A stretch of DNA of 64,000 bases from Melampsora larici-populina 98AG31 (GCF_000204055.1 NW_006768845.1:10471-74470); one strand, 5' to 3'. Shown: positions 44,218-57,460, numbered from the stretch's first letter. Numbers and translations: made by a program. Notes: generated by a model not told the origin, from the sequence alone.

Positions 44218-46500
44218 TCAATACCACTCCTTGGGACATATAAGGATCTTCACACTCATAGCAGATAAAGAAGCTTGTTGAGGTCCTATGATGGCCTTGG
44301 TCTTACTAAAGGCTCCCTTGGATGGAGTGCTGCTAGCCCGAATGGAAACTTGCCATCTTTGAAAGTCCAGGTAAGGTGCCTTCTTTTCCCTTCCAATAAG
44401 TTAATACATCATTGCAAGAATGGTCACAGTCCCCCAAGTAGTGATTGATTTCACCTTCAATGGTCAAGTATGACATTGGTTTGTCACTTCCACAGATTGC
44501 TTTGGCCAAGCACCTTTGTCTTTGGTTGATTTCTTGGATTCAGGGTTTGTAGGGGCCGTAGAAAAGTTTGCAGCCATGTCAAAAAATAATTGCTTAAATT
44601 GGTTCAGAGTCATGTTATATCTAGCAAGAAAAATTGGCTTAATCTTAAAAAGACATGATTTTTGAATATATGTTCATTTTGCTTTGAAATGAAATTTCTT
44701 ACCACAAAGAACTTCATCTTGAGGTGATGCTTCAAGATTGTTTTACAGACTGCTGCTGGTTTTTGGAGGTCATCTTCACAACACTTTTCAAGCTTCTTCA
44801 ACATGTCCTGTGCTGCAGGTAGAAGCTGACTGTGGCCATATTATCTGTTGACCTGGAGTAGTATAAAGTAGATAAGACAATCAGCAAGATGGAAAATCTC
44901 TCAATACTCAGAGAAATAAGATGAAATGACTGTACCTCAAGCAAACTTTTGATGTTAATTGTTTAACAAGTATCATTTCATGCATCATAGGGGATTTCCT
45001 CTGAAACATTGTGTCAGTAGCTTCATTAAGAGGTTCCAAGAAGTCACACATCTGTTGAAAGTATTGCCACTCCAAATATGAAAGAGCAAACTTCAAGGCT
45101 TGGCGTTCACAAGAATGCACACAGGCTGATTTGAGTCAAAGGCTTTGCTTGAGCATTAACAATGATGAGTTCCGTCAGGTTGAAACATCAATCTTGGCCT
45201 ATCCACCTGATCATCCAAGTTAGAAGTTTGAGAGGAAGCTTGCTGATTGGTGTTTGGTAGTGTGCAATGCTGAAAATACTCAAAAGCTTCATTTTGTGTG
45301 TCCATGATTTCAGTTGGCCAAGTTCCATCTGCATCAGATGGTGATTCAAGAGAACAAACTAGAGCAATGATGCTTGCAAAGCTTTGACCATGTTTTTGTG
45401 TCTTCCTTGTGAAAAGACCCAGGCTGTGGATTTGAGCATAGATTGTCTGCAAGTTGACAGGAGTGTTATCAGGAGTGCCAAGAATGTCATTGAGTGATTG
45501 AGGTACAGGGTTGTCTTCTTCAAGGGAGTCATCCCCAAACAGTTTGAGACTATTCTTTGCCGCTAGATTGTTCATGTGAGCACAGAATCCCAACATCTGA
45601 TCCTCAGCAAAGTTGATGTTGGCTGCTTGTGAGATGATTTGTCCAATCTTGCCATTCACACTTGTGTTATTAGCTGTGAGTCCTGATATCTTCAAGCCTA
45701 ATTCATATTTATGTAGCTACTTGAGGAGGATCTTGGCAAGGTCTTCAGCATTTTGAGCGCCTATAAATGCAATGCTTGGAAGTCAGCATTGAGCAATAGA
45801 ATTTTGACGGAATTGAGAACTTGGAAGAGAGTGGAAACAAACTTACTTTCTATTTGAGACATTCCAATCACAATATCCATTAAGTTTCAATCCCTGGTGA
45901 TGCAGTGAGCAGTGATGCCTAAGAAGCCATGATGATTTGGTGGGGTCCATGTGTCTTGTGTTAAGGCAACATAATTGTTTTGGTCAAAATAGGTGGTCTG
46001 AATCAAGTGCTTGTAGTGAGTGTGGACTTTGCAAGTGTGCTGAGCAATTGAATTTTGTTGCAAAAGCATGTCACTTGTTTGGGGGTTGACAAGCAATAGA
46101 AGGTCCTCAAACAACTTGTGGTTGACTGTGGATTAGGGAAGGTCACAATCAGAGATAAAATAACAAATGGAGGTTTTGAGAATCTGAATGTTGGGTTCTT
46201 CCTATCCATCACAAAGAAAAAGCGAACTGCCTAAAAAAATGAACAAAACTTATACAAATGAATACAGAAATACACTCACCACCTCTCTGATCTTGCCTTT
46301 CTTGAAGTAACCAATGGCAGAAGATCTTTTCTTAACTGGACCATCCTCAGAAATATTATGCTTAGATTTCAGGTGAGCCGCCATTGATTTAGTATGTCCA
46401 GTTGCAGCCTCCTTCATCATCTTACCACATACTCTTCCTGTTTTTGGATCAAGTAATTTGCAGTGGTGTTGACCATCACCTTGTCTATTGTCTGAGACAT
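44218..46500 (-). pseudogene. Decayed second hAT transposase with BED finger
   Basis: Minus-strand reading gives hAT domains in the right order, dispersed over several frames. A BED finger (CKLLDPKTGRVCGKM and GHTKSMAAHLKSKH) lies at about 46470-46330. KLFEDLLLLVNPQTSDML precedes VALTQDTWTPPNHHGF with the first catalytic aspartate (about 45960). LGLKISGLTANNTSVNG follows, where the second catalytic aspartate of TxDN is replaced by N. Then come MLGFCAHMNNLAAKN, the helical core, AAVCKTILKHHLKMKFF, and a dimerisation region with YLGDCDHSCNDVLTYWK and ASSTPSKGAFSKTKAI. A TAG lies in frame at 45719-45717. A frame change is needed near 44325, the expected TRWNST block is missing, and the SERVFS motif has become SKGAFS. 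The copy is dead. It is unrelated to the intact 9.6-14.7 kb element at sequence-motif level. Confidence 0.75.
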
Positions 46501-46609
46501 CTTGAACTGGGAATGGGGATGGAGAGAATCAAGAATTTTGTGTTAAAAAATAAAAAACAAAAAAAAAGAATTGAGAATGTCATTTTTTTAAAAAAAGGAG
46601 GGAGACATA

Positions 46610-46760
46610 AGCATTTTGATAGGGGCCCGCGGGGTTTTTGGGCCCCCATACATTTTGGGGTGCCCTGGGTCATTTGGGTTTGGGGGCGAGGACAGCTATG
46701 AGGGCGGGGTGGGTTTGGGCTAGGGGCGGGTTTGGGGGCAGGGGGCTTCTCCTCACCCAT
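46610..46760 (+). repeat. G-rich strand-asymmetric block, G-quadruplex candidate
   Basis: The plus strand carries more than six runs of three or more G within 46702-46745, separated by one to four bases, preceded by GGGGCCCGCGGGG and GGGCCCCC at 46622-46649. It lies near the 5' side of the decayed hAT gene. Confidence 0.6.
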
Positions 46761-48895
46761 GTTGTTCAGGTCAAGGCTTGGCCTGATGCATGGCCCTTCA
46801 AATTCTCTGGAAATGTTTGGCACAAAATCCAAGTGATTTTGGTTAAAAAAGGTGCACCTGTCCTCATATTTCAAGTTGCAGCTAGGTAATCAGTGCAAAG
46901 CAAAGACACGTGAAAGTCATCCAAGATGAATTTTACACTTCTTGGGTGCTTGTCTCTGTCCCACCTAAACACCAACATATATGTCTACAATAAGGTGTTG
47001 TTGAAAGAATATTTGTGCATGGTTGTACATTGTGAGGATTTTTTCCTAGTGGGATTTGGTTTCTTGGTGATGTGTTCCCCATTTTTTCATCATATTCATT
47101 TCATGTGTCAGAATATGGCCTGCAGAGCTCATACTGCTTCCATCTTACTTAGATATTTTTACCAGCTGGTTTTTGAAGGTTTTGATTCTGTTACAATATT
47201 TTATTTTCTTGGTTTTTTGAAGAGAAGAAAGGAATTGTTTTATCATTGAACTATCTATACTGACCAAGCCTACTTGTGGTTAATCTGTTCACACTCTCAA
47301 ACCATGTCTTGGTATTGATAATTTTCATCTTTCTCACAAAGTTCTTGCCTAATTGTTTATTGTACAAGTAGATGCAGAAAAGATACAACACCCTTGGGGC
47401 CAAAAGATCACTACAGCATATTTAGTGTGAGCCAGTCTGGCCCCAGGGGTGACATATACTTTCTGTTTCTACTTGTAAAGCCGTCTCAAGAAAGATTGAC
47501 ATTTTTTTGTGGAGAAAGCTGGAGAAAGTTATCTCTGCAGCCGCCAAAATCAGAGAAAAAAATTACAGGTTTTGTATTCTTCCAACTAGCAGACAGACAA
47601 AACAAAGTGAGTGACAAAACCCGGGTTTTGCACATTGACAAGACTTTCAAAAAAAAACAATCTTTGTTGAAATGTCTTTACATTTAGTTGACTATTTTGA
47701 GTTTTCTTCCTGAGTTAGTGTGGCTTGCTATATGCAGTCAATAAAGTTGTTCCTGTATCTATCTTCGAAGTTGGCACAAGGTGTTAACCAAGTGGAATAT
47801 GCAAGGAGGGGAGTGTCACACAAGCAACAGGTGTCACGTGTAAAAATCCAATCTGTGAGGAGGAGCAACAAAATGGCCCCTTGACAGATCACCCCAAGGA
47901 GTATGTCGAACCTCTGCTAACATCGAGGCACCAGGACCTAGTTGTTTGCTCCATCCTCTGCCTCCATCCTTTGTACTCGACTCAGTTGTATTCAAAAGTT
48001 CAATAAAATAACAAAGTCATAAACTCCTACCAATAATTCACTTATTCATTATTATTCAAGTTTATAGCGTGTTAATTTCCTTTTAGTCTATCATCTTTTG
48101 AGTTATTTTTTATTTCCCGCCCACCACCCGTCCTGTCAGACAGAGGGTTAAAGTTTCAAGTGGTGCAACATTGTTATAAGCAGTTATCTTCATTTCTTTC
48201 GACGGAGCGGGGAGCATCCCAGTGGGATGGCTCAGCGCCAGACAGGCCACCCACAGTGCTCCCGATCATTTCTACTCCGGGCCAACCATGCAATTCCAGG
48301 CCCCGGGCCACCATGCGTAAATCAGGTGACCGTTGCTCACAGCCCTCCAGCTGATTCCTCTTTTGTCATTTCTGCTATACCTCAGAGTGCTCTATTCCTC
48401 AATAGACCTAGATTATGTAACAAAGCTGCTTTTTATTTTGTTTGCTCGTGCTCAAAATTAGGGAGATTGCAGCGTACACTTTTTAAGCAGTTAAGTTTTA
48501 TTTGCCTAGCATTGCCTCTGGCCTCTCCATAGAGATTTTGTGTTTTGTCAGTTGTCAAGTCCACTCGTCAGGTTCATGCGGTACGAGCCCTGTTTAACTT
48601 TCTTGTGCTAGCCATTTGTGATAAGCACTCCCAACACCTCTGTGGCCCTGCATCTCCACAAAGAGTTCCTTGCAACATGTACTACTTTGAGTGTTTATGT
48701 CAAACTTAAAGTCAATCACCAATATTTGAGACAACTTTGAATACAAACTTGCATTCATGTTAGTTTTCTTGGAATAGCTCATGAAAGAGTTTCTGAGAAA
48801 TAGCGTATCCACAAGAAATTTGATGTCTCTTGCTATGAATCTATCATTTCACTACTTGACACGTTCCACAAGAAGGTATCGAACATGAATATTTA
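46761..48895. other. Gene-free stretch
   Basis: Several open frames of 60-107 codons exist but none shows a motif or plausible splicing partner. A GC-rich patch at about 48190-48340 contains a short hairpin, CATCCC/GGGATG. Confidence 0.4.
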
Positions 48896-49102
48896 CGGTA
48901 CTCAAAGTTGTGTATACTTTGCCGTGTATAGTTTTTGTTTTCTTTTTCACAACTACACACGACCAGGAAAAACTATGTTTCTGGCTCAGAAGTACATATT
49001 TTTGAGCTTTGAACAAAAGACATACTTTTTCCGGGTTGTGTCTAGCTTCAAAAAAACAAAAAAAAACTATACACGGCAAAGTATACACAACTTTGAGTAC
49101 CG
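48896..49102. mobile_element. 207-bp near-perfect foldback MITE flanked by TA
   Basis: The terminal inverted repeats are identical for at least 41 bp, beginning CGGTACTCAAAGTTGTGTAT. TA lies immediately outside at 48894-48895 and 49103-49104. Pairing continues with interruptions almost to the centre near 48997, so nearly the whole element is one long hairpin. This is the structure of a Tc1/mariner-type MITE. The perfect arms suggest recent insertion. Confidence 0.8.
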
Positions 49103-49104
49103 TA

Positions 49105-52000
49105 ATTTTCTATATCTTATAACAGGTTTCACAATGTAAAAAGGAAGAAGACAGACTATGAATCAAAATGGTCTTCAGATTGGATAATTTGTTATACCAT
49201 AATAAAATGTCAATACTTTGGAAAGACAATGACACCAAGACATATTGAGACATTGATAGCTCTTGTAATGAAATTTCAGCTTGCCTTTTAGTCACTTTTC
49301 ATGCCAAATGTTTTGTTTTGTTCCGCAATTTTTTTCGCTTAAGAAATGAGGTGATACCACTGCCGTAGAGATATCTCCCTATAAAATTACTTCAGCTCAT
49401 AGAATAATCAAGCTTCATTGAGATGACAGGGCTCTGTCTTTATCAAAAATCTATATTTTTGATCCATAATATGCACTTCAGTAGCAATATGCCTTCAGTC
49501 TGAAAGGCACATAAATCCTGTGATATACTTCATATGCTACCTTCAACACAGCGGTGATCGCGGGTTGACGTGGTCTCCAAGGAAAGCCTGCCGTTTGAGG
49601 AAGATAGTTAAGCTAGGTTTAGATGTACGTCTGGAAGGAAGAATCGAAAGCTTTGACTACAAGGTGGACTCTTCCCTCAATCGGGTCTAAGCAAAGCCAT
49701 AGAAGTCTCCAAGAAAATTGTTTGTCTCTGTTGATCAAAAGTGATCTACACTCACAAAAGCTGCAGCTTAAGCTCCTTCAAACAAACCCCTGGATGTCCC
49801 TTTTCTCGACCAGAGAATAAGTATGCGCTTCGATTAAATATTTTCGACGTTAGGCATGAGGGTGCCCGGTGAGTTCCAATGAAAACGCAGTCTCAAGCGC
49901 AAACTGAGGCCATCAAGAAATATCATCTTACGGGCTCCTCGCTCTGACGCCATTGACAAGGTATTCCTCTCAGCTAGAGACCATTGGGGCCATGACCTAT
50001 TTGGTGATATGTCTATGATGGCAGATATCAACGTTGATCGTAAGCGCAGATATGTACGGGTACGTAAGGGTACGTACGAAGACACAAAACGTATGGCCCG
50101 CCGGTTTAACGCAGGCAGGTGCACCGGGAAGTCTATCTCTTGATCCTACAAGTTTCAAAGTCTCGGGTCAATTCCGGTCAATCACTAGATAACAATTTTA
50201 ATCCTCGTTTTTACAACTATAGTGGGAGCTAAGATTCGAGAGCGCGCAGGCCTGAGTTTACAGGGTATCTCTTAGATCTTCTGATGACTCTTACAAGTTT
50301 CATTCCATTCAATTTTTTTTTGGCTTTCTATATACCCCTTTTCCACATATTTTGAAACAGTTACTTCAAGAGACACGTATATGTAGGATGATGATGACAA
50401 TTATAGAGCACGTTATCTTTTGAATTCATGACGTCATATCATCGGGGACTTATTCTACTTCTCCTTGTGGGTGTGGCTTTTTGAGTTGATCAATCAGGAG
50501 CCTTTGCAAAGGCAATTTTGCGATCAACGGCAGGAAGGGAGGCATCGGGTGCAGACGTAACAATATTAAGATTACGACGCAGTCAGCGTGATAACCCGTA
50601 CTTCTACACCCTCTCTTTTCCTAGCGGGTCTCCTCAACTCACAATGAACCTACGTATTCGAAACGTGTGTGTCTTCGGCAAGATCAATTCTTGAATCGAG
50701 AACTCTATAGTTTGAATTGGTCAAGTTTGGAATTCTATCATCAATTGATTACTCTCCTTACTGCATCGCAGCGACGATTGTTATTTATCGTAACATGAGC
50801 CCCCCCATTAAGTTTTTGCTTGCGTACCACCCAGACCAATCAACGTGACGGTCAGCTTGCATGAATTGACCTTCAAGTTCGATGTCTGCAGAATAATTTG
50901 CTCGGTAAAAAAATCAACTGTTATTCTGCGGTAGTCAGAGGGTATGTTGAAAATCAATGCAACAACATTCAGGATTGTCGTAACTGACTGAAACCCATCT
51001 TATGCTCTTCAGTTGTCTCGACTTTTTTTGTTGAGAAATGACGTTTCTGGACCTCAACGGAGGAGTAAAGAGGATTTTGATCGCCATTGTTAGCCCATCA
51101 TCACAACCGACAACCCTCGTCACCTCGAGGCCTACTATCGTTATCGCTATTGAGTTAGGCTCTAAAGATGATGGAGTCGGTATCCGAATTGACTCCCTCT
51201 CTCTGAGACGGATCAAAGTAGGGCGCTACAGGGTACTCCTGGAGCTAACTGCGGTCGTCGCAGGCTACGTAATGACAATATATATTTCCGACATTCCGTC
51301 GCCTCGCAAATGTTGCTTGAAACGAAAATGCTTCTTCATGATCAAGCTGCGTAGGTGGTCTAGAGACCCAGACGAGGCCAACTGGTCCGAGGCTCTTACA
51401 TCTTAGGAACCTATATATATAAAACAAGCGGCCCGGAGTACAGGCAAGATAAAACACTTCACTACTTCACTGGCTTGACACAATACCTCAACCTCATATG
51501 AATGTCTTTTTTTTCATACAGGTCGGAGCGAAGAGAAAAAAAGAGAGCTTTCCTCAATATGCCTGCTGCTGGGTCTAGAGGGATGACCGGGTTTCAAAGC
51601 TAGTAAATAGGCATACTGGATTCAAGCAACTGTCTGCTGGTCAATCTCCGCCTCCATTGGCCTATCGCCTTCATTGAATTCTATTGTTTCTATGATTTTA
51701 AGCTTATACCAATTCAACCAATAGTATATCCCAACCCTAGGCTCGAGGAAAAAAAGGGAAAGAAAGAAGAGAGAGACGAGTATACATAGCTATCGATTCT
51801 CTTGCTCGGGAGCGTACAACAATCCTAACGCCCAACCCCCATTCAGAGCTTCGGTTCCCTTGATCTGCGCTCCTTCGGTGTAGCGAAGTCAGAGCCATCT
51901 CTAATTTTACCTCTCTACCCCTTCTTCCGTTTTCACTGCTTCCTACATCCATAAATCCTCTCTTCTCCCTTTCTCCCTTCACCTTTAGCAATAAATCTCC
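49105..52000. other. Gene-free block with higher GC, possible retroelement debris
   Basis: From about 49550 to 51450 the composition is more balanced than in the neighbouring AT-rich DNA. It contains repeated GTACG words near 50045-50085, but no reading frame with a recognisable family. TATATATATAAAA at about 51412-51424 followed by a C/T-rich tract looks like a promoter. An old LTR is possible but no TG...CA borders were identified. Confidence 0.35.
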
Positions 52001-54595
52001 CGACTCATCCTAACACACTTCGATTTGTGTGACCAAACCACAAACCCCCTTTATCTTCACACATCTAACTCGACTCCTTGTTTCTCTTACTCGCCCTCAC
52101 TTCTTCCCTCATTTTTGCGTTTCTGTTTGTGCGAGCCAGAAAGGAGAAAGAGGAAGGTCGTTTTTTTCGTACTGACCCGTTGTTGCATACCCTGTCTTCT
52201 CAATTGTGTGAGTGCCACTCATTCTCTGCGATCACACAAAACTCGTTGGAACCTCTTCTGTTCCAAAGCGGTGAATAGCGCTTACAACCTGATCTGACGA
52301 GCATCATCGAGTATTTTTTCCGTCGTCTTCCTTTATTTGATTTGGGTGTGCGGGTCGCATAGGTCAGTTTTGGTTTTGAGTTTGGTTTCCAAATATCTTC
52401 CCTTTGTTGAACAGGAAGAAAAGGATCAGACATTGATTTTCGGCTCTCGTCTCCTCTTTCTTTCTTTTTATCCCTGGTACGTTTGATGTAGATTTCAAAC
52501 GTACCCCGTCTCTAGTTCTGTCGAGTGGAAGTCTTTGAATCTCAAAACGTAAGAGCAAAGGAAAAGAGAAAAAAATAGTGTTTTGATTGAGCTGAGTTAG
52601 TCCTATGTGATTCCTGTGATCACCAGACGTCAAGAATTGTAAGCAAGTGAGAGTGTGGGTGAATCTTGCAGGTGAGTTCTACAAGATCCGTAACTGTTTC
52701 CGTTCTTCTTTTTCTTCGTTCTGTTTTGTTTGGGATGATTGTTTCGTTGTCATGTTGTGGTGTGGTTTTTCCGTTTGATGGTTGCAGGACATCTTGCTTG
52801 TAACACCATTCGACTCACACATGCCATCAGAAAGCACTGTGACTTTCACTCTGGATTTTGATCATCAGGGATATATCAATCCAGACCTCATGAAGTTCAT
52901 ATTCTGAGCGGAATGGAATTTGTTATAATAATATCATCACGTCAAATGATTTTAGTTAAAGTCAATGAATGTCAGGATGGATGATTATGTCTCGATAAAA
53001 CCAGCTCTTCATTTCTCACAATTCCTTTGATTCCACATCTCACCTATAACCTCTTTTCTCTCTTGAACTTCTAGTAGTCGAAATGGCAAGGGATGTGAGA
53101 CAGACTAAAGGTCTCATCTCAACCAATATAGCATATGATATCGTCTTATCATCACTTCATCATAAGCTTATCTTTTCGATAATCGTTGTGATTGTCATAC
53201 AATCGCAATTGCAAATTCATCAGCAATGCGTCAAATTGCCCGATGTTCAATACAAATACGGAGCATTTTGACTTGAAAGTTGACTCTGTACATCGAACCG
53301 AGATGATTTGTATCATGTGTTTAAACGCACCTCAAGCTAATCCTCGCACGCACGTTGTCGAAAATTCGCCATCTTCTGTCTCTCTCTCTTGTCCTTTTGT
53401 TTCTTTCCGCCTTTTCAAAATCGATTTCTCAACTTCATCAAAGGCGGTTTCCGGATGAGCTGCAGACGTTCTTGCCATCCTCCTCGTGTTTGGGTTCACT
53501 TTTCCACCCATTCACCTTTTCATAGCACGATTGAAAAACGTCCGAATCATCTCTCCCTGAAACGACTCACACCGAAGGATAACTCAAATTGGACGAAGTG
53601 AGTGAGAGAGATCATCCCCACCAACTTATTCATCAAGAGAGCACATCTCCACCATACATTCAGATGCCCTCGTAAGCCGAAGCCAGTCCACACCGAGCTC
53701 TGCATTCAATGGGCGGCTTCACTCTGGTGGCGGTGGCTGTTTGACGTGGGTTGTCCTGGGACGTGAAGAACTTCGAGGGATGTGCGATCGCCAAATCTAA
53801 CTTTTTTCTCAACTGCCACCATCACCATAGTTCTTGATCACAACATGTATCGTCCCTTGGACAACTTGTTCTTTCTTTTCGTATTCCCAATACTCAACAA
53901 ATCGGAGTTCTTCCTTTCTGATGCGTCGAACTGACTTGATCCAGTTCTGATGACTCCCAATTTGACAACTTCTTTGACTACAACCGTTCTCTCCAATTAT
54001 TCCTCATTCATTCTCTTCAATCTCTTCACTTGACTGTACTTCTGCTTCCGCTCATGTACCATTACCACCACCACTACTACTTCCTTCAGACCGTCTCCGA
54101 AGGAATTATGACTGATGAACTTTCGTATCTTCTTCTTCATCCTTCCTTTGAACTTGCTCATTCATCTCGCGCACTACCAAAACAACCATTCTCTCAACTT
54201 GACCCTATCGCAACAGCAACCGCAATAGCAACAGCAACCGCCACCACTGTCCCCACTTGAATACGTCAATCGTGGAAAGACAACCAGAACTGAATATTGA
54301 ATTAATCGAGAACAAGACCCTGTCTTCATCTAGCCGGCCTCTCACCCTCGTGGACCTCAAACACTTTTCAACCCTCTTCCCTTGATCACATTGAGCAAGT
54401 GGACCTTAGCTCTGTAAGACACTTGCTTCATTCTCACTCTCCCATTCACCTTTCGCTTTACTTTTATTCGTTTTAATTTAGAGTAGCGTACTTTTTTATT
54501 TTCATACTTTTACTTACCTTGCTTCTTCGCTACTCTGCTTGCTTCTATCATTTATTGTGCATATTTGCTACTTTTATTTTTAAACTTCAACCATC
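52001..54595 (+). promoter_or_regulatory. Long upstream/leader region of STE12
   Basis: This 2.6-kb stretch is pyrimidine-rich on the plus strand and holds no recognisable gene. A possible leader intron has donor GGTGAGT near 52672 and acceptor TTGCAG near 52788. Several short upstream reading frames start with ATG (for example 52822-52908 and 54030-54260). CAACAG and CCACCA repeats occur at about 54060-54080 and 54210-54250. This layout suggests a long 5' leader with upstream frames for the gene at 54596. Confidence 0.4.
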
Positions 54596-57460
54596 ATGTT
54601 ACAAGCTTTACTGCATTTGGATCAGTCTTTTGCCAGCAACTTCAATAACAACATCAACAACAATATCATTTCATTATTTGATCACCACATGGCTGAATCA
54701 CAGCAATTTTCCGGACCTACTCCGGTTCATGTCCTACCCGATGGTAATTACGCTCCACCGGTCTTTATGCCCGGAATTCCAAGTCAACAATCGATGCTCG
54801 AAGCTGTCGACAAACTCAAGTTTTTCCTCGCCACTGCGCCTGGTTCTTTTGATTCTTCACCTTACGACCCTAACGATCCCGTGGCAAGAGAAGAGCGTTG
54901 CCTGAATAGGTTTCAACTTCCAACTGGCGAACTCATCTCATGTGTATTGTGGAACGGTCTTTACCATGTTCGTCTACATTTTCTCTTGCCGATTCCCTTA
55001 CATATCATTGAAATGTAAACTCATTCGTTTGTCCTTTATCTGTAGGTTTCCGGGACAGATATTGTGCGAGCACTACACTTTCGTTTCGCCGCTTTTGGAC
55101 GACCAGTGCGAAATGCAAAGAAGTTCGAAGAAGGCATTTTCAGTGACTTGCGAAACCTAAAGAGTGGTACGGATGCCACGCTCGAAGAACCCAAGGTTTG
55201 TTTCTGCTTTCGCAGTCCAGAGATAATTCAATTTTCAATCGAAACACTTTGATGTACCAATACTTACCTTGTATTGCTTTGCGTTTTTTGCTCAGTCCGA
55301 TTTTCTTGAACTCTTGTTCAAATACAATTGTATTCGAACGCAAAAGAAGCAGAAAGTCTTTTATTGGTTCAGCGTACCTCACGATCGTTTATTTTTGGAC
55401 GCATTGGATCGAGATCTCAAGCGAGAGAAACTAGGTGTCGAGCCTACTACTGAGGCTGTTGCCGAACCTGCTTTAAGCTTTGTATATAACCCTAACAAAA
55501 GCTTGTTCGAACAATTCACCGAACAAAAGGCACTCGAAGAAGCTGACGCAGCTGCCCGCGAGTCTGAAAAGGCCACGGACGGTGCAGGTGTACCTGGTGG
55601 CGATGAGGTTAAACCACCTCCGGTAGTCGTCACTGAGCCCAGTGAAGGCTTGTACCGCAACAAACGAAGACCCTCACAAATCTCTACCTCTGTTGGAGGT
55701 CACCATGCGGCGGATCAATCCTCGGGTGCACTTCAGGAAGCTGATGGCTCCCAAGTTCTTCTTGTGCCACCCCCACCAAGCAACATGACCTATCGATCTC
55801 CTAGTGGTCTTAGTAGCATCGCATCTGGTGATGATTATCATCGCTCGCCGCCCCCCAGTCCCGCCACAACCATCTCGTCTTCCAAGATGGCACGCACATT
55901 CTCCGATCCTCAATCAAACTCGATCTTTGGTGCATTCTCTCTCTTTGAAGGTTCTCCGACATACAAGCAACGAAGGAAGCCAGGTCAAAAACGTCCAACC
56001 AAACGCCACGAGAGCTCACCTGGAATCGGATCACATTCTGCTTCGCCTATGCCTTGTTCGGAGCTTGATGACCCCTACCACTCTCGACCTTCCTCATCAG
56101 GTGGACTTGGTATTCCACCCCATATGCATGGTTCTTATGGAATGCATCACGAGGTTGGAAGGATGCGACATCCGACACTATCACCCCACCCACCACTCTC
56201 AGCCATGTCAAACGGAGGCGAGTTTGGTATTGGAGCTCATATCGATCCTCACTCGATCGAACACTCTGAACATCCCTCTATCCCCGGTACCAAAACTTAT
56301 GTTTGTCCATTATTCTCTTGTGGCCGATTTTTCAAACGATTGGAACATCTTGTACGTATTCTAGTGTTTTTGTATCGTCTCAATGTTCTATACTCAATCT
56401 TCTCATGGCCGTCTTCCTTAGAAACGTCACTTGAGGATCCACACTAGTGAGAAGCCGTACCCTTGCACACACTGTGACAAGAGATTTGCGAGGTATGTCT
56501 TATTCCACTTGAATCACATTCCCTTCTCTGAATCAAGCTCATCTATGGTATTTGTACAGGAGTGACAACCTAGCTGCACACATCAAGATCCACGAGAAGA
56601 TGGCAGCAAGAGCCGGATCAGCAAGCTCTTCTGATCAACGTGCACTCGAAGCCGAAGAGGAGTTGGATGACCGAATGACCAATCTCTTGGAGTCCATGGA
56701 GCATGTAGAAGATACCTCTGAGCATGGTGGTGGTGGATCTCTTTCGCCGCCCAATGGAAGGGTCTCTGGCACTGGAGGGATGATCGCACAACAGCAACCA
56801 CATCAACCAGCATACTATCCTTTTCAAGCACAAGGACTTCCGACACCACCTAGCGGAGGATACTCAGATCAATGGTCCGGATATCAGCAACATCCCTATG
56901 TACCCAACTCAGCCGGTCCTCCGATGATGACACCTGATCAGTCACCCGACCCACCATCAATGTACGGACTACACGGTAATAACCGACCTCATTCGATTGA
57001 AGGTAGCAACAGTTACGGCTTTGATGCCCGTCGGTTCCGATCCGCTACTCCGGCAAACGTTCGAAGTATTGATGGGTATGCACGACATTCATCAGCAGGC
57101 CCAAGGATCATACAAGAGGGTGGGAGTGTAGAATATCATGAAAACTCGGGAGGATCAGGTCCAGCGCCAGGAGGGCCGGGTGTATTCCAGGCTTCACTGA
57201 ATATGGTCAATTCATTGAACGCTGAGATTGGTGGACAGCATCCTCAAATGTTTGAATTCTACGGTGGTAACGGTGGTAGTGGGAATCAAGTTCAAGGTCA
57301 AGCTCATCATGGTCATGACAACAACGGAATGCTTCCCCCTTCTAGACCTGCTTCCAGCTACACTCGACAGGGGCAACTATCGCCACAACTCATAGATGAA
57401 TTCCATCAACCCCAACAGCCGCAGTCTCAACAGGGAACAGCAACTACGGTCTCGTATTAA
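54596..57460 (+). CDS. STE12: STE12 transcription factor with two C2H2 zinc fingers
   Basis: Ste12 acts at the end of the pheromone/invasion MAP-kinase pathway, controlling mating and, in plant pathogens, invasive growth. Exons 54596-54967, 55046-55195, 55296-56351, 56422-56492 and 56560-57460 join in phase, giving 849 residues. The homeodomain-like STE domain occupies roughly residues 60-200. It includes GTDIVRALHFRFAAFGRPV, KKFEEGIFSDLRNLKSGTDA, CIRTQKKQKVFYWFSVPHDR and LFLDALDRDLKREK. A Ser/Pro-rich linker follows. Two adjacent C2H2 fingers, YVCPLFSCGRFFKRLEHL and YPCTHCDKRFARSDNLAAH, span exons 3-5. The C-terminus is Gly/Gln/Pro-rich, ending TTVSY. The STE-plus-fingers layout is typical of filamentous fungi and basidiomycetes and absent from the budding yeast protein. 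Start: the ATG at 54596 is the first in frame; 54690 (MAESQQ) is an alternative. No lesion was seen. Confidence 0.92.

Noticed and set aside
43436..44281. 281-codon open frame on the plus strand
   Set aside because: It crosses the GC-rich palindromic island and overlaps the 3' end of the minus-strand hAT pseudogene. It has no motif, and its composition changes abruptly along its length.
46926..47249. 107-codon hydrophobic frame
   Set aside because: No partner exons, no motif and no conserved start context. Probably chance in AT-rich DNA.
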